Notes: generated by a model from the letters alone, not told the origin. A DNA stretch of 64,000 bases from Planococcus halotolerans (GCF_003289955.1 NZ_QLZR01000004.1:1-64000); one strand, 5' to 3'; shown: positions 1-10,287, counted from the first letter of the stretch. Program-made: numbers and translations.

Positions 1-9
1 ATTGACCAT
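1..9 (-). CDS. 5' end of a minus-strand gene leaving the left edge
   Basis: Read on the minus strand, an AGAAGGAGG Shine-Dalgarno sequence (about 16-24) is followed after about eight bases by ATG at 9-7. The gene begins Met-Val-Asn and leaves the window. Nothing about its function can be said from three codons. The spacing and the strength of the ribosome site are the only evidence. It would be divergent from the potassium channel gene at 268. Confidence 0.6.
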
Positions 10-222
10 AAAAAAATCCTCCTTCTACTTAAATGTCATGCTTTTACGCATGCTTTTTAAGTATACCGGAGGTATTTATAACGGAAATATGTTTGTGGCT
101 CTCTACATCGCAAACGGTGGCTCTATCTTCCGCAATTGATGGATTAATTTTACGCATACGTGGCTCATTCACAGTGCAATATTCATTTTTCTGTATTCAT
201 CGAATCATGAAGTGTAAAAGGA

Positions 223-228
223 TATAAT
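223..228 (+). promoter_or_regulatory. Candidate -10 element upstream of the potassium channel gene
   Basis: A perfect TATAAT lies 40 bases before the proposed start of the channel gene. I do not see a convincing -35 element at the right distance, so this is only a candidate sigma-A promoter. The interval 10-267 otherwise holds no recognisable gene; an open frame at 33-227 lacks a ribosome site and family resemblance. Confidence 0.35.
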
Positions 229-267
229 AGTTAGAGAACATAGAAGAAGGTAAAGGGGGTAAAAGAA

Positions 268-1011
268 ATTAAAAAGCTTACAGTGATGTATGAAATTTTC
301 ATGTTTATCCTGGTAATTATTTCGCTTTTCTTCGCTTTTTCAGAAAATGACCAGCTTTTATTGTATGACAAAGTCATCTGGTTAATATTTGTTGCCGATT
401 ACAGCATCCGATTATGGCGTTCTGAGAAGCGTTGGAATTACATAAAGTCGCATCCATTTGAATTAATCGCAATCATTCCATTGGATTCTTTATTTCGTGC
501 TGCACGATTTGTAAGGATTTTTAGGGTTATTCGGCTTTTGGGCATTGGATCGAGATTCTTTAAACCAGTTTATGGTGTCCTGCAAACCAATGGGCTTGAT
601 AAATTACTGATTGTCACGATGATTCTGCTCTTTTTAATTCCGATACCCGTTATTATTGTTGAACCGGCTATCAATACTTTTCCTGATGCTCTTTGGTGGG
701 CAATCGTCACGACCACAACAGTAGGTTATGGTGATATTTCACCAACTACAGGACTGGGGAGAATACTGGCGGTAGTTTTGATGTTAGTAGGAATAGGCAT
801 AATCGGGACGTTCACCAGTGCTATAACCAGTTATTTAAGTAAGGAAAATAAAATGACACATGATAAAAAGGTGCTGCAGATTCTTCAGACAATCGAAGAA
901 ATTGAAGAGTTCGATGAAAAAGATGCCGAATTAATCCAGCTTTATCTCGAGCGTAAAAAGATGGTTTCCGAGGAAGTGGTTTTGAATAAAGAATATAACC
1001 CGCAACCTTAA
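268..1011 (+). CDS. Voltage-gated-type potassium channel protein (probable ATT start)
   Basis: Six-helix ion channel subunit of the plasma membrane. The first helices are near residues 7-25 and 30-50. An arginine-spaced S4-like segment (RAARFVRIFRVIRLL) follows near residues 82-97. The pore loop with the K+ selectivity filter TTTTVGYGD is near residue 150 and a last hydrophobic helix follows. The tail is charged and rich in Glu and Lys. The strongest Shine-Dalgarno sequence, AAAGGGGG at 252-259, is eight bases before an in-frame ATT at 268, giving (M)KKLTVMYEIF. The first standard in-frame start is GTG at 283, which lies too far from that site. The length of 247 residues suits this family. 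Family membership is clear; the ATT start is inference. Ion preference rests on the filter sequence only. Confidence 0.88.
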   Translation: MKKLTVMYEIFMFILVIISLFFAFSENDQLLLYDKVIWLIFVADYSIRLWRSEKRWNYIKSHPFELIAIIPLDSLFRAARFVRIFRVIRLLGIGSRFFKPVYGVLQTNGLDKLLIVTMILLFLIPIPVIIVEPAINTFPDALWWAIVTTTTVGYGDISPTTGLGRILAVVLMLVGIGIIGTFTSAITSYLSKENKMTHDKKVLQILQTIEEIEEFDEKDAELIQLYLERKKMVSEEVVLNKEYNPQP

Positions 1012-1085
1012 TTCGAATCGAATCAGGGTGATTGAATTTATGTTAATTTAATTTGCTGAAAAGAATATTGGTGAGGAGGCTGACT

Positions 1086-2003
1086 TTGAAAAATTTACAG
1101 TATACTTTGGTAGATGTATTTACTGACACTCCTTTTGGTGGAAACCAGCTGGCTGTTGTGGAAGGAAGAAACGATTTATCAACAGAAACAATGCAGAAGA
1201 TTGCCAGGGAGTTAAATCTTTCCGAAACGGTTTTTGTTTTTCCGCCGCAGAAAAGCGATAATACGAGGAAATTGCGGATCTTCACTCCGCAAATGGAATT
1301 GCCGATGGCAGGACATCCCACAATCGGAGCTGCTTATGTGTTAACTTCCGCTGGTGCAGTGCAGACAGAAGAAGGGCGAAATGAATGTGTATTTGAAGAA
1401 GAAGTCGGAGAAATACTTGTAACAGTTCTCAAAGAAGACGGTCGAATTGTGAAAGTAGAAATGAAGCAGCCTCTGCCTGTTTTCAATGAAAAGTTCGAGA
1501 ACAGAAAACTCGCTGCCGATCTTCTTTCTTTGACAGAAGCAGAACTTCATCCCGACCTGCCGGTTCAGCCTGTCTCCTCGGGCGTGCCATTTCTGTTTAT
1601 ACCGGTCAAGTCTCTTCAGGCAATTCGCCGAATCCAATTCAGGCTTGACGTTTGGGAGCAGCATTTCAAAGGGACACCGAATTTCCAACACATCTTCGCC
1701 TTTACCGCAGAAACGGAAAGTGCAGCAGCATCAGTTCATGGAAGAATGTTTGCTCCTGCAATGGGGATTTCCGAAGATCCAGCCACTGGGGGTGCAAGCG
1801 GTCCACTTGGTGCATATTTAGTCAAACACAAAATTCTGCCGAACGCTGAAAATGGCATATACAGCATTACAAGCGAGCAGGGATTTGAAATGGAACGCCC
1901 AAGTTTCATCGAAATCACCGTACATGGAACGCCTGATAATATTACAGAAGTAAAAATCGGCGGCAACTCAGTCACAATTGGAAAAGGTGAGTTGTTTATC
2001 TAG
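1086..2003 (+). CDS. PhzF-family isomerase-like protein
   Basis: A 305-residue PhzF-family protein, which adopts a diaminopimelate-epimerase-like fold with two similar halves. Visible family signatures are the N-terminal [20 protein letters not shown], the LSETVFVF segment with the conserved Glu, the [18 protein letters not shown] motif, and [19 protein letters not shown] in the second half. Members include PhzF of phenazine synthesis, but no phenazine genes are nearby and the substrate is unknown. The start is TTG 1086, placed six bases after GGTGAGGAGG; an upstream in-frame ATG at 1053 has no ribosome site. A strong terminator follows at 2049, so it appears to be a single-gene unit. Confidence 0.88.
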   Translation: MKNLQYTLVDVFTDTPFGGNQLAVVEGRNDLSTETMQKIARELNLSETVFVFPPQKSDNTRKLRIFTPQMELPMAGHPTIGAAYVLTSAGAVQTEEGRNECVFEEEVGEILVTVLKEDGRIVKVEMKQPLPVFNEKFENRKLAADLLSLTEAELHPDLPVQPVSSGVPFLFIPVKSLQAIRRIQFRLDVWEQHFKGTPNFQHIFAFTAETESAAASVHGRMFAPAMGISEDPATGGASGPLGAYLVKHKILPNAENGIYSITSEQGFEMERPSFIEITVHGTPDNITEVKIGGNSVTIGKGELFI

Positions 2004-2048
2004 GTGAGTAAAGTTAGTGCTGAATGTTATATAGCGGCTGTTAATAAT

Positions 2049-2081
2049 CTTCCAACCGGACCACCGGCTGGAAGGTTTTTT
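2049..2081 (+). terminator. Intrinsic terminator after the phzF-like gene
   Basis: The stem CTTCCAaCCGG / CCGGcTGGAAG with a four-base loop is followed by a run of T. Confidence 0.85.
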
Positions 2082-2215
2082 GTATGCATGGACATTTTGT
2101 GAAGCAGCAGGAAAAAATTAAAATTATTTTCCAGAAACTCTTCCAATCGAACAGCTGTGTTTGCTAAACTGTTCTGAGGTTAAAGAAGAATTACAGAAAG
2201 TAGGATGAACTGGAA

Positions 2216-2809
2216 TTGCTGACGAAACTGCCGGTTAAAATAATTTTAGCTACTTTGATATTTCTTACAGGATTCAGCGGCTGTGCCGCTTATGATATTT
2301 GGACATACGCACAAACTTCCGAGCTGGTGAAAGCGGATGCCGCCATCGTTCTTGGAACGGCGGTTTGGGGAGATGAACCATCGCCGGTGCTCCGCGAGCG
2401 CATCAACCATTCGATCTGGCTCTATGAAAATGATTACGTAGACAAGATTATCTTCACCGGAGGCAAGACCAATGGTTCCGAATTGGCCGAGGCTGTGGTT
2501 TCCAAAAACTATGCGATGGCCCACGGCATTCCGGAAGAAAATATTTATATAGAAGACCGATCGATGGTGACGATTGAAAATTTCCGCTTTGTATCAGAAA
2601 TCGCTGAGTTGTATGAGCTGTCGGATTTTCTCGTAGTGAGTGATCCGCTGCATATGAAACGCGCAATCCAAATGGCGGAAGATACGGGCTTCGAGGCTTT
2701 TACTTCTCCGACCACAACATCTGAATACAACTCGTTGACATCAATTGTGCCGTTTTTCTTCCGTGAAGTCGGCGCTTATGTCGCTTATACGCTGTCATTC
2801 GGTGACTAA
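2216..2809 (+). CDS. DUF218 (YdcF/SanA-like) envelope protein
   Basis: A 197-residue protein with an N-terminal hydrophobic segment (residues 8-25) that should act as a signal or membrane anchor. A Cys follows in FSGC, which only loosely resembles a lipobox. The rest matches the DUF218 fold of YdcF, SanA and ElyC: ADAAIVLGTAVWGDEPSPVLRERI, then IIFTGGKTNGSELAEA, the ENIYIEDRSMVTIENFRF segment and FLVVSDPLHMKRA. SanA and ElyC of enteric bacteria affect envelope integrity, but the reaction is unknown. The start is TTG at 2216 with a weak GGA-rich site; no ATG serves better. Terminators lie on both sides, so it is likely transcribed alone. Confidence 0.82.
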   Translation: MLTKLPVKIILATLIFLTGFSGCAAYDIWTYAQTSELVKADAAIVLGTAVWGDEPSPVLRERINHSIWLYENDYVDKIIFTGGKTNGSELAEAVVSKNYAMAHGIPEENIYIEDRSMVTIENFRFVSEIAELYELSDFLVVSDPLHMKRAIQMAEDTGFEAFTSPTTTSEYNSLTSIVPFFFREVGAYVAYTLSFGD

Positions 2810-2821
2810 ATGGTCAAAATG

Positions 2822-2854
2822 AATCTCTTCCTGCCGGGAAGGGATTTTTTATTT
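2822..2854 (+). terminator. Probable intrinsic terminator
   Basis: The hairpin ATCTCTTCC / GGGAAGGGAT (with G-T pairs and a TGCC loop) is followed by TTTTTTATTTTTT, directly after the DUF218 gene. Confidence 0.7.
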
Positions 2855-2914
2855 TTTGGCTGAGAAAGTATAGCTGTTTTAATTCAAAGGTTCTTAAAAA
2901 AGAGTGTTGCACTG

Positions 2915-3035
2915 GCCAGACTCCAGCGCCCAGATTCTCTGGAACATAAGCCATTCTGGCTGTGCGGCTGAAAACACACCGCTTCGCCAGAGCGTCTTAT
3001 GCCTTTCGAATCTAAATGGGCGCTTCCGCTTTTCG
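2915..3035 (-). repeat. REP-like palindromic element, family R1, copy 1 (minus orientation)
   Basis: About 120 bp that match, in reverse, the elements at 39967, 46592, 46714 and 54243. The diagnostic ends are CCAGACTCCAGCGCCC on the left and GGGCGCTTCCGCTTTTC on the right. AGCGCCC pairs with GGGCGCT, and CATAAG with CTTATG, so the whole unit can fold as one long hairpin. It fills most of the gap 2810-3185, which holds no other gene. Confidence 0.85.
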
Positions 3036-3185
3036 AAAATTCCATTCATTATTTGCAGAAGTAAGTGGTATAGTAAAATAAATGCGGTGACTGCCGCAAT
3101 AAGCCGTATGGAGGAAAGGTTTAATTTTCTCAAATTAGGCAATGTTCTAGGGTAAAGACAATATTTGCGCGATGGAGGTGATTTG

Positions 3186-4163
3186 ATGCGTAAAAAGTAC
3201 AGGGAGTTGAAGCGAAAAGGCAATGTTGTCGTCTTTCCGACTACGATCAACCGTTTGCTGACAGAGGCTATGACACTTTTGAAACAGGAACGTTATGAAG
3301 AAGCGAGGGACGGCCTTTATCAGGTGCTTACCTACGAACCGGAGCATCCGGCTGCGCTGGGAGCTTATTCCTACTGTCTCTATGAGCTGGGGGATTATGA
3401 TGAAGCGCTGGAAGTGTGCAGGGAATTATTGAAGGTGGGTCCGATTCACTACCTCGAGACGATGGAATTATACATAAGCATACTTATGCAGGTGCGTGAA
3501 TTCGAAGAAGCTGAACATGTGATCGAAGCGCTGATTGAGGAAAAGGTATTGCCGGAAGAGCGGTTGGAACAATTCCATTTGCTGAGGGATCTGAACGAAC
3601 GGATAGCATCCAAATCGATTGAAAAGATTGATGCGGATCAATATACGCCTGAAGCTTTTCTGTCTCTTAATCCATTTGAACAGGAACGCAAAGTGATGGA
3701 GTTGCCACCGTCCTCGTTTAAGCCGCTCAAGGATAAGCTGGTGGCGCTTGTTGAACATCCGGAGATCGATTTACTGGCGAAAACATACATATTATTTATC
3801 ATGCAACAGGAAAAGGTGGCAGCAAAGGTCAACATACATAAGTTCCACTATATTGGCGAGTTTAAGATCACAGACCTGCCAGATCCGCAACAGAGCCCGA
3901 GGGTGGCTGAAATCCGGGCAATTTTTGCGGAACAATTGGCGAAAGACCCGACACGGCTTGAAATGGCAAACGAACTTTTTGAACGGCATATCTATTTGTT
4001 TTATCCTTTCCTTATGGATGAGTACGACGGGAAAGAAGTGGCGGAAGCCTATATGTCCTATCTGGATTTATTGTTCACGGGAGAAATGGATGAGACAAGT
4101 GATGAAGACCTGCGAAATCTGCTGATACAGGCAGAAATGTGGTTTGAAATGCGCAACGGATAG
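3186..4163 (+). CDS. ysoA: TPR-repeat protein YsoA
   Basis: A 325-residue soluble protein with tetratricopeptide-like helical repeats, clearest at residues 25-95 (RYEEARDGLYQVLTYEPEHPAAL and the following DYDEALEVCRELLKVGPIHYL). TPR proteins act as protein-protein scaffolds; the partner is unknown. Position directly before tig and clpX matches B. subtilis ysoA, which supports the name. The start is ATG 3186, five bases after GGAGGTGAT; an upstream in-frame start at 3165 would place the ribosome site inside the gene. The C-terminal half is acidic and has no recognised catalytic motif. Confidence 0.85.
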   Translation: MRKKYRELKRKGNVVVFPTTINRLLTEAMTLLKQERYEEARDGLYQVLTYEPEHPAALGAYSYCLYELGDYDEALEVCRELLKVGPIHYLETMELYISILMQVREFEEAEHVIEALIEEKVLPEERLEQFHLLRDLNERIASKSIEKIDADQYTPEAFLSLNPFEQERKVMELPPSSFKPLKDKLVALVEHPEIDLLAKTYILFIMQQEKVAAKVNIHKFHYIGEFKITDLPDPQQSPRVAEIRAIFAEQLAKDPTRLEMANELFERHIYLFYPFLMDEYDGKEVAEAYMSYLDLLFTGEMDETSDEDLRNLLIQAEMWFEMRNG

Positions 4164-4169
4164 AAATAG

Positions 4170-4197
4170 TTGAACCTCGTTTCATGTGTGATATAAT
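4170..4197 (+). promoter_or_regulatory. Sigma-A promoter of tig
   Basis: TTGAAC (4170-4175), a 16-base spacer, then TATAAT (4192-4197), 68 bases before the tig start and just after the stop of ysoA. Confidence 0.7.
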
Positions 4198-4264
4198 ATT
4201 GAAGTTGTCAAAATTCGTATAAACGTATGAATGACTTTGTAAAAAATGTTTGGAGGGCTTATAT

Positions 4265-5548
4265 ATGTCAGCAAAATGGGAAAAGCAAGAAGGTAACACA
4301 GGAACACTTACAGTTGAAGTTCCAGCAGAAGAAGTAAATGCCGGACTGGACAAAGCGTTCAAGAAAGTCGTAAAAGAAATCAACGTACCAGGATTCCGCA
4401 AAGGGAAAATGCCGCGCCAAATGTTCGAAAAACGTTTTGGTGTCGAATCTCTTTACCAGGATGCTTTGGACTTCATCTTGCCGGATGCTTATGCAAACGC
4501 AGTTGAAGAAGCGGGAATCAACCCAGTTGACCGCCCTGAAATCGATATTGAAACAATCGAAAAAGGCCAGCCGCTTGTATTCACTGCTAAAGTGACAGTT
4601 AAACCGGAAGTTGAGCTTGGCGAGTACAAAGGCCTTGAAGTTGCAAAACCGGATACTGAAGTGACTGACGAAGAAATCGAAGAAAAATTGAAAGAAAACC
4701 AAGAGCGTTTCGCTGAACTTGCTGTTAAAGAAGACGAAGCGATCGTAGAAGGCGATACTGCAGTTATCGACTTTGAAGGATTCGTCGACGGCGAAGCTTT
4801 TGAAGGCGGAGCAGGAAGCGACTACTCTCTTGAAATCGGTTCTAATTCATTCATCCCAGGCTTTGAAGAGCAATTGGTAGGCGTTAAAGCTGGAGAAGAA
4901 AAAGAAGTTGAAGTATCTTTCCCTGAAGAATACCACGCTGCTGAACTTGCAGGTAAAGCTGCAACTTTCAAAGTGAAGGTAAATGAAGTGAAAGGGAAAG
5001 AACTTCCTGAATTGAACGATGATTTCGCTAAAGAAATCGACGAAGAAGTTTCAAGCCTTGATGAACTGCGCACAAAAATGAAAGAAGCGGCTGCAGCTGA
5101 AAAAGCTTCAAATGCTGATGCAGCTTTGCGCGATGAATTGGTTCAAAAAGCAGCTGAAAACGCAACAATCGATATCCCGCAGGCAATGATCGATTCAGAA
5201 ATGGATCGCATGATGCAGGACTTCGAACAACGCTTGACTCAACAAGGTATGAACCTTGAGCTTTACTTCCAGTTCTCAGGACAGGACGAAGCAGCTCTTC
5301 GCGAACAGATGAAAGGCGACGCAGAAACTCGCGTACGTGTATCATTGACTCTTGAAGCGATTGCACAAGCTGAAAACATGGAAGTTACTTCTGAAGATAT
5401 CGACAAAGAACTTGAGAAGATGTCTGGCCAATTCAACATGGATGTTGAGCAGATCAAAGCAGCACTTGGCGGCACTGAAATGCTTGAAAACGATATCCGC
5501 ATGCAAAACACTGTTGAATTCCTTGTAGAAAACGCTAAAATCAACTAA
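4265..5548 (+). CDS. tig: Trigger factor, ribosome-bound chaperone and peptidyl-prolyl isomerase
   Basis: A 427-residue protein of usual length. The N-terminal ribosome-binding domain includes the loop signature [11 protein letters not shown] near residues 44-54, which docks on ribosomal protein L23. The middle FKBP-type isomerase domain starts around residue 150 ([22 protein letters not shown] ... [10 protein letters not shown]). The rest is the helical C-terminal chaperone domain. It meets nascent chains at the exit tunnel. Start ATG 4265 follows TTTGGAGGGC; an in-frame ATG at 4250 precedes that site and is rejected. Codons are strongly biased, as expected for a highly expressed gene. It has its own promoter and terminator. 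Confidence 0.98.
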   Translation: MSAKWEKQEGNTGTLTVEVPAEEVNAGLDKAFKKVVKEINVPGFRKGKMPRQMFEKRFGVESLYQDALDFILPDAYANAVEEAGINPVDRPEIDIETIEKGQPLVFTAKVTVKPEVELGEYKGLEVAKPDTEVTDEEIEEKLKENQERFAELAVKEDEAIVEGDTAVIDFEGFVDGEAFEGGAGSDYSLEIGSNSFIPGFEEQLVGVKAGEEKEVEVSFPEEYHAAELAGKAATFKVKVNEVKGKELPELNDDFAKEIDEEVSSLDELRTKMKEAAAAEKASNADAALRDELVQKAAENATIDIPQAMIDSEMDRMMQDFEQRLTQQGMNLELYFQFSGQDEAALREQMKGDAETRVRVSLTLEAIAQAENMEVTSEDIDKELEKMSGQFNMDVEQIKAALGGTEMLENDIRMQNTVEFLVENAKIN

Positions 5549-5577
5549 TATTGCAGAACACATAAGTTTCAAAAAAA

Positions 5578-5606
5578 ACAAGGCGCGGAGACGCGCCTTG
5601 TTTTCT
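5578..5606 (+). terminator. Intrinsic terminator of tig
   Basis: A perfect ten-base stem ACAAGGCGCG / CGCGCCTTGT with a GAGA tetraloop, followed by TTTCT. Confidence 0.92.
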
Positions 5607-5664
5607 CTACATAGAAGATTTTTGATTTCACATAGGCTATGAGCAGCTGGGCGAATCTAATTAG

Positions 5665-5693
5665 TTGCTCAAAGCTATAGAATCTTGTAAGAT
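5665..5693 (+). promoter_or_regulatory. Probable sigma-A promoter of clpX
   Basis: TTGCTC (5665-5670), a 17-base spacer, then TAAGAT (5688-5693), about 25 bases before the clpX start. No CtsR heptad repeat is visible. Confidence 0.55.
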
Positions 5694-5718
5694 TATGGCT
5701 TGAATAGGGGTGAATACA

Positions 5719-6990
5719 TTGTTCAAATTTAATGACGAAAAAGACCATCTAAAATGTTCATTCTGTGGCAAACCACAAGAGCAGGTTCGTAAACTGGTTG
5801 CAGGACCGGGTGTATATATTTGTGACGAATGTATTGAGCTTTGTACGGAAATCGTAGAAGAAGAGCTTGGTACGGATGAAGCAGTTGAATTCAAGGAAGT
5901 GCCAAAACCGAAGGAAATCATGGATATCCTCGGAGGCTATGTAATCGGCCAGGATAAAGCGAAAAAATCGCTTGCTGTTGCTGTTTACAATCACTACAAA
6001 CGCGTCAATTCGCAAAGCAAGATAGATGATGTTGAGCTTTCCAAGTCGAACATCGTATTGATCGGACCTACAGGAAGCGGTAAAACTCTATTGGCCCAAA
6101 CTTTGGCCCGCATCCTTAATGTTCCTTTCGCTATCGCGGATGCAACATCTCTGACGGAAGCCGGCTATGTCGGTGAAGATGTCGAGAACATTCTGTTGAA
6201 ACTGATTCAGGCCGCGGACTATGACGTTGAACGCGCTGAAAAAGGGATCATCTATATCGATGAAATCGATAAAGTGGCCCGTAAATCAGAAAACCCGTCA
6301 ATCACACGTGACGTGTCGGGTGAAGGCGTTCAGCAAGCCTTGCTGAAAATTCTTGAAGGTACAACTGCAAGTGTTCCCCCGCAAGGCGGACGCAAGCATC
6401 CTCATCAGGAATTCATCCAGATCGACACGACGAATGTCCTGTTTATCGTGGGTGGTGCCTTTGACGGAGTAGATCAAATCATCAAACGCCGTCTCGGCAA
6501 TAAAATCATCGGTTTCGGTGCAGACCCGAACAAAGAAGAGCTTGACGAGAAATCATTGCTCAGCCAATTGATTCCTGAAGACTTGCTTAAATTCGGTCTG
6601 ATCCCTGAGTTCATCGGCCGTTTGCCAGTATTGGCAAGCCTTGAACAGCTTGATGAAAATGCATTGGTACAGATTTTGACTGAACCGAAAAATGCTTTGA
6701 TCAAGCAATATCAGAAAATGATGGAGCTTGATGGCGTTGAATTGACGTTTGAAGACGAAGCACTTGTGGAAATCGCAAAACTTGCGATTGAACGTAAAAC
6801 TGGTGCCCGTGGACTACGCTCAATTATCGAGAACATCATGCTTGATGTAATGTTCGACTTGCCTTCGCGTGAAGACATTGTTGAGTGTGTCATTACAAAA
6901 GAGACGATTACCGATAAAGTTCAGCCAAAACTCATCTTGGAAGATGGCTCTGAATACATTGCAGATAATAATGAGAAAACATCCGCATAA
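5719..6990 (+). CDS. clpX: ClpX, ATPase subunit of the ClpXP protease
   Basis: AAA+ unfoldase that feeds substrates to ClpP. Visible in order: the N-terminal zinc-binding domain with CSFCGKPQ and CDECIELC (residues 11-40), Walker A GPTGSGKT, Walker [10 protein letters not shown], the pore-loop region, the ClpP-docking IGF motif ([10 protein letters not shown]), and the sensor-2 GARGLR. The protein is 423 residues, as usual. Start TTG 5719 gives [17 protein letters not shown] and follows AGGGGTG by six bases. An in-frame GTG at 5710 overlaps that site. The partner clpP is not in this window, which is normal for Bacillales. Confidence 0.98.
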   Translation: MFKFNDEKDHLKCSFCGKPQEQVRKLVAGPGVYICDECIELCTEIVEEELGTDEAVEFKEVPKPKEIMDILGGYVIGQDKAKKSLAVAVYNHYKRVNSQSKIDDVELSKSNIVLIGPTGSGKTLLAQTLARILNVPFAIADATSLTEAGYVGEDVENILLKLIQAADYDVERAEKGIIYIDEIDKVARKSENPSITRDVSGEGVQQALLKILEGTTASVPPQGGRKHPHQEFIQIDTTNVLFIVGGAFDGVDQIIKRRLGNKIIGFGADPNKEELDEKSLLSQLIPEDLLKFGLIPEFIGRLPVLASLEQLDENALVQILTEPKNALIKQYQKMMELDGVELTFEDEALVEIAKLAIERKTGARGLRSIIENIMLDVMFDLPSREDIVECVITKETITDKVQPKLILEDGSEYIADNNEKTSA

Positions 6991-7001
6991 TTTAGGATGA
7001 T

Positions 7002-7057
7002 ATGGGCTGACTCAGATTGTGCACATCCGCGCGGTCTGGGCTCAGTCCATTTTTTTG
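7002..7057 (+). terminator. Intrinsic terminator of clpX
   Basis: A long stem, ATGGGCTGACTCAGA against TCTGGGCTCAGTCCAT with one bulge and G-T pairs, is followed by seven T. Confidence 0.8.
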
Positions 7058-7087
7058 GCTTTATATTCTTATATATAGTTAATAAAC

Positions 7088-7250
7088 GATATTCCGCAAA
7101 ACAGCTTTGCTTTCCTGGGGGCTTGCGCTGAGCTAACTCGTGCTCGTTACACTTCGCCCGAGTGGATCTCAGCACTTCGCTCGTAACGGAGTTGGAAAGC
7201 CAACTCCGTTACTGTTCCCCTGGGAGTCTTCGCTGTTTTGCTCCATATCT
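7088..7250 (+). repeat. MITE-like element, family M, copy 1
   Basis: A 163-bp unit bounded by inverted ends: GATATTCCGCAAAACAGC on the left and the complement of GATATGGAGCAAAACAGC on the right (15 of 18 identical). The interior is palindromic, with CGAGTGGATCTC and a stem-loop around GGAGTTGGAAAGCCAACTCC. The same interior class recurs at 56096 and 59912. It sits between clpX and lon, where spore-formers carry lonB. It encodes no protein. The lon -10-like TATAAT at 7273 lies just outside the right end. Confidence 0.85.
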
Positions 7251-7320
7251 AAGTGATTTCAACTTCTCTTTATATAATAGTTTGTAATTAAAGAAACACA
7301 TTCCCGGAGGTGGCTTATAG

Positions 7321-9648
7321 ATGGCTAAGAAGAAAGTTACAAAACGAGTGCCTTTATTGCCGCTGCGCGGACTTCTTGTTTTCCCGACTATGGTTTTGCA
7401 TATAGATGTCGGACGCGAGCGTTCGGTGGCTGCATTGGAACAGGCATTATTGGAAGACAATATTGTTTTCCTTGCAACTCAGAAAGATATCAGTGTCGAG
7501 CAGCCTGAAAAAGAAGATCTTCAGAAAATCGGCACGCTGGCATACGTAAAACAGATGCTGAAGTTGCCGAATGGCACAATCCGTGTGCTGGTCGAAGGAC
7601 TGGAACGCGGTCAGTGGAAGTCTTATGAAGAAGAAGAGAACTTCCCGGTTGTGGAAGTGACTTCGTTCCCTGACGAAACTGAGCGGGATGCTGAGCAGGA
7701 CGCGTTGATGCGTTTGTTGGTTGAGCATTTCGAGAAGTATACAAAAGCGTCGAAAAAAGTAACGAATGAAACCTATAAAACGGTAGCGGATATTGAAGAA
7801 CCAGGCCGCCTGGCGGATATGGTTGCATCACATCTGCCGCTGAAAATGGCCGGTAAACAGGAAGTCCTTGAGACTTTCGACATCAGCAAGCGTCTTGAAA
7901 TGCTGATTGGCCGTTTGCACAATGAACACGAAGTCATCGATTTGGAGAAACGCATCAATCAGCGTGTCAAAAAAGCGATGGAGCAGACTCAAAAAGAATT
8001 TTATTTGCGCGAGCAGATGAAAGCAATCCAACAGGAACTGGGCGATAAAGACGGCAAAACGGGTGAAATTTCCGACTTGAAAAAGCGGATTGACGCAGCC
8101 GGTATGCCGGAATCGACGAAAAAGACGGCGCTTAAAGAGCTTGACCGTTACGAAAAACTGCCTTCTGCAGCAGCGGAAAGCGGCATTATCCGTAATTATA
8201 TCGAGTGGCTCGTGACGATTCCGTGGTCTGAGAAAACGGAAGACCGTTTGGATATCAAATACGCAGAGGAAGTTTTAAACCGTGACCATGACGGATTAGA
8301 GAGCGTCAAAGAACGCGTCCTTGAATATTTGGCTGTCCAACAGATGACGAAATCACTGCGCGGCCCAATCCTTTGCCTTGTCGGACCACCAGGAGTCGGT
8401 AAAACGTCCCTGGCGAAATCGATCGCCGAATCACTTGATCGCAAATTCGTCCGCATTTCACTTGGGGGAGTTCGCGATGAATCCGAAATCCGCGGCCATC
8501 GCCGTACTTATGTCGGCGCAATGCCAGGCCGGATTATCCAAGGGATGAAAAAAGCGGGGACGGTCAATCCGGTATTCCTGCTTGATGAAATCGAGAAAAT
8601 GTCGAATGATTTCAGAGGCGATCCATCATCAGCAATGCTGGAAGTGTTGGATCCGGAACAGAATAATTCATTCAGCGACCATTATATTGAAGAAACCTAT
8701 GATCTTTCGAATGTGCTTTTCATTGCGACAGCGAATGATCTCAGCTCAATTCCTGGACCGCTGCGCGACCGTATGGAAGTAATTTCGATTGCGGGCTACA
8801 CGGAAGCGGAGAAAACGCAGATTGCAAAAAACCATTTGGCACCGAAGCAATTGGAAGAACACGGATTAACAGCTGAACAATTGCAGTTTACAGATGAGGC
8901 TTTATTGTCTATCGTCCGTTACTACACAAGGGAAGCCGGAGTCCGCGGACTTGAACGCCAACTGGCTTCAATTTGCCGGAAAGTGACCAAGCAGATCGTG
9001 TCGAAAGAGACGGAAGCTGTGGAAGTTACGGAGAAAGAAGTCGAGGAGTATCTCGGCAAACGCAAATTCCGTTACGGCATGGCTGAAACGGAAAACCAGA
9101 TCGGTGTTGCAACAGGACTTGCTTATACAACAGTCGGCGGGGATACACTGCAGATTGAAGTATCGCTGTCACCGGGCAAAGGCAAATTGCAATTGACCGG
9201 TAAACTGGGAGATGTCATGAAGGAATCGGCGCAGACAGCTTTATCGTTTGTCCGTTCAAGAGCCGAATCGCTTGGCCTTGATCCGAATTTCCATGAATCC
9301 CAGGATATCCACATCCACGTTCCGGAAGGTGCTGTTCCAAAAGACGGCCCATCAGCGGGTGTGGCCATCGCGACAGCTTTGGTGTCTTCATTATCTAAAC
9401 GGCCAATCCGCCGTGAAGTGGGGATGACCGGGGAAATTACTTTGCGCGGCCGCGTATTGCCGATTGGCGGCGTGAAGGAAAAAACATTGAGCGCACACCG
9501 TGCAGGGCTCACTACTATCATTTTGCCGAAGGACAACGAACGTGACATCGAAGATATTCCGGAAACAGTCCGCGAACAATTGACGTTCAAATTTGTATCC
9601 GAAGCAGACGAAGCGCTTGAAATCGCTTTAGAAGGAGTAAACAAATGA
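7321..9648 (+). CDS. lon: ATP-dependent protease Lon (LonA type)
   Basis: A 775-residue cytoplasmic AAA+ serine protease. The N-terminal substrate-binding LAN domain starts with [20 protein letters not shown]. The ATPase has Walker [16 protein letters not shown] and Walker [11 protein letters not shown] near residues 356 and 420. The C-terminal protease domain carries the catalytic Ser in [15 protein letters not shown] and the Lys in [17 protein letters not shown] 7321 follows CCCGGAGGTGG. The stop overlaps the engB start (ATGA), so the two are translationally coupled. The forespore paralogue LonB, normally between clpX and lonA in Bacillus, is absent. Confidence 0.98.
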   Translation: MAKKKVTKRVPLLPLRGLLVFPTMVLHIDVGRERSVAALEQALLEDNIVFLATQKDISVEQPEKEDLQKIGTLAYVKQMLKLPNGTIRVLVEGLERGQWKSYEEEENFPVVEVTSFPDETERDAEQDALMRLLVEHFEKYTKASKKVTNETYKTVADIEEPGRLADMVASHLPLKMAGKQEVLETFDISKRLEMLIGRLHNEHEVIDLEKRINQRVKKAMEQTQKEFYLREQMKAIQQELGDKDGKTGEISDLKKRIDAAGMPESTKKTALKELDRYEKLPSAAAESGIIRNYIEWLVTIPWSEKTEDRLDIKYAEEVLNRDHDGLESVKERVLEYLAVQQMTKSLRGPILCLVGPPGVGKTSLAKSIAESLDRKFVRISLGGVRDESEIRGHRRTYVGAMPGRIIQGMKKAGTVNPVFLLDEIEKMSNDFRGDPSSAMLEVLDPEQNNSFSDHYIEETYDLSNVLFIATANDLSSIPGPLRDRMEVISIAGYTEAEKTQIAKNHLAPKQLEEHGLTAEQLQFTDEALLSIVRYYTREAGVRGLERQLASICRKVTKQIVSKETEAVEVTEKEVEEYLGKRKFRYGMAETENQIGVATGLAYTTVGGDTLQIEVSLSPGKGKLQLTGKLGDVMKESAQTALSFVRSRAESLGLDPNFHESQDIHIHVPEGAVPKDGPSAGVAIATALVSSLSKRPIRREVGMTGEITLRGRVLPIGGVKEKTLSAHRAGLTTIILPKDNERDIEDIPETVREQLTFKFVSEADEALEIALEGVNK

Positions 9649-10226
9649 AAGTTAATAACGTAGAACTTGTAATCAGTGCCGTCCGTCCGGATCAGTATCC
9701 GGAAGACAGCCTGCCGGAATTCGCTTTAGCAGGACGTTCAAATGTTGGTAAATCTTCATTTATCAATAAAATGATCGGCCGCAAAAGCATGGCACGTATT
9801 TCCTCGAAACCCGGCAAGACGCAGACACTGAATTTTTATAAGATAGAAGAAAAACTATTCTATGTGGATGTTCCCGGCTACGGCTATGCCAAAGTTTCAA
9901 AAGGTGAACGTGAAGCATGGGGCAAGATGATCGAACGCTACATCACTGACCGCGAACCGCTTCGCGCAGTGATTCAGATTGTCGATCTTCGCCACCCGCC
10001 AAGCCGCGACGATATCGCAATGTATGATTTCATGAAGCATTTCGGTATTCCGTGCATCATCATCGCGACGAAAGCGGATAAGATTCCAAAAGGCAAATGG
10101 GACAAGCACAAGAAAATTGTCCGCGACACGCTGGAGATGGAGAAAACCGATCCATTGATCGTCTTTTCTTCCGAGACAGGACTCGGCAAAGACGAAGCCT
10201 GGAAAGAAATCGAAAGCAGAATGTAA
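9645..10226 (+). CDS. engB: Ribosome-biogenesis GTPase EngB/YsxC
   Basis: A 193-residue TRAFAC GTPase needed for assembly of the 50S subunit. G1 is [12 protein letters not shown]2/G3 are [11 protein letters not shown] and [11 protein letters not shown]4 is IIATKADK and G5 is [11 protein letters not shown] 9645 overlaps the lon stop codon by four bases. The lon-engB pairing is conserved in Bacillales. A strong terminator follows. Confidence 0.97.
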   Translation: MKVNNVELVISAVRPDQYPEDSLPEFALAGRSNVGKSSFINKMIGRKSMARISSKPGKTQTLNFYKIEEKLFYVDVPGYGYAKVSKGEREAWGKMIERYITDREPLRAVIQIVDLRHPPSRDDIAMYDFMKHFGIPCIIIATKADKIPKGKWDKHKKIVRDTLEMEKTDPLIVFSSETGLGKDEAWKEIESRM

Positions 10227-10234
10227 GAAGGATG

Positions 10235-10260
10235 AGCGCAGCTGAGGCTGCGCTTTTTTT
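10235..10260 (+). terminator. Intrinsic terminator of lon-engB
   Basis: The stem AGCGCAGC / GCTGCGCT with a TGAG loop is followed by seven T. Confidence 0.92.
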
Positions 10261-10287
10261 ATGTAAAAAAAGGATTGGCAAGGGATT

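Noticed and set aside
33-227. Short open frame before the potassium channel
   Set aside because: No Shine-Dalgarno and no family resemblance; it overlaps the likely promoter region.
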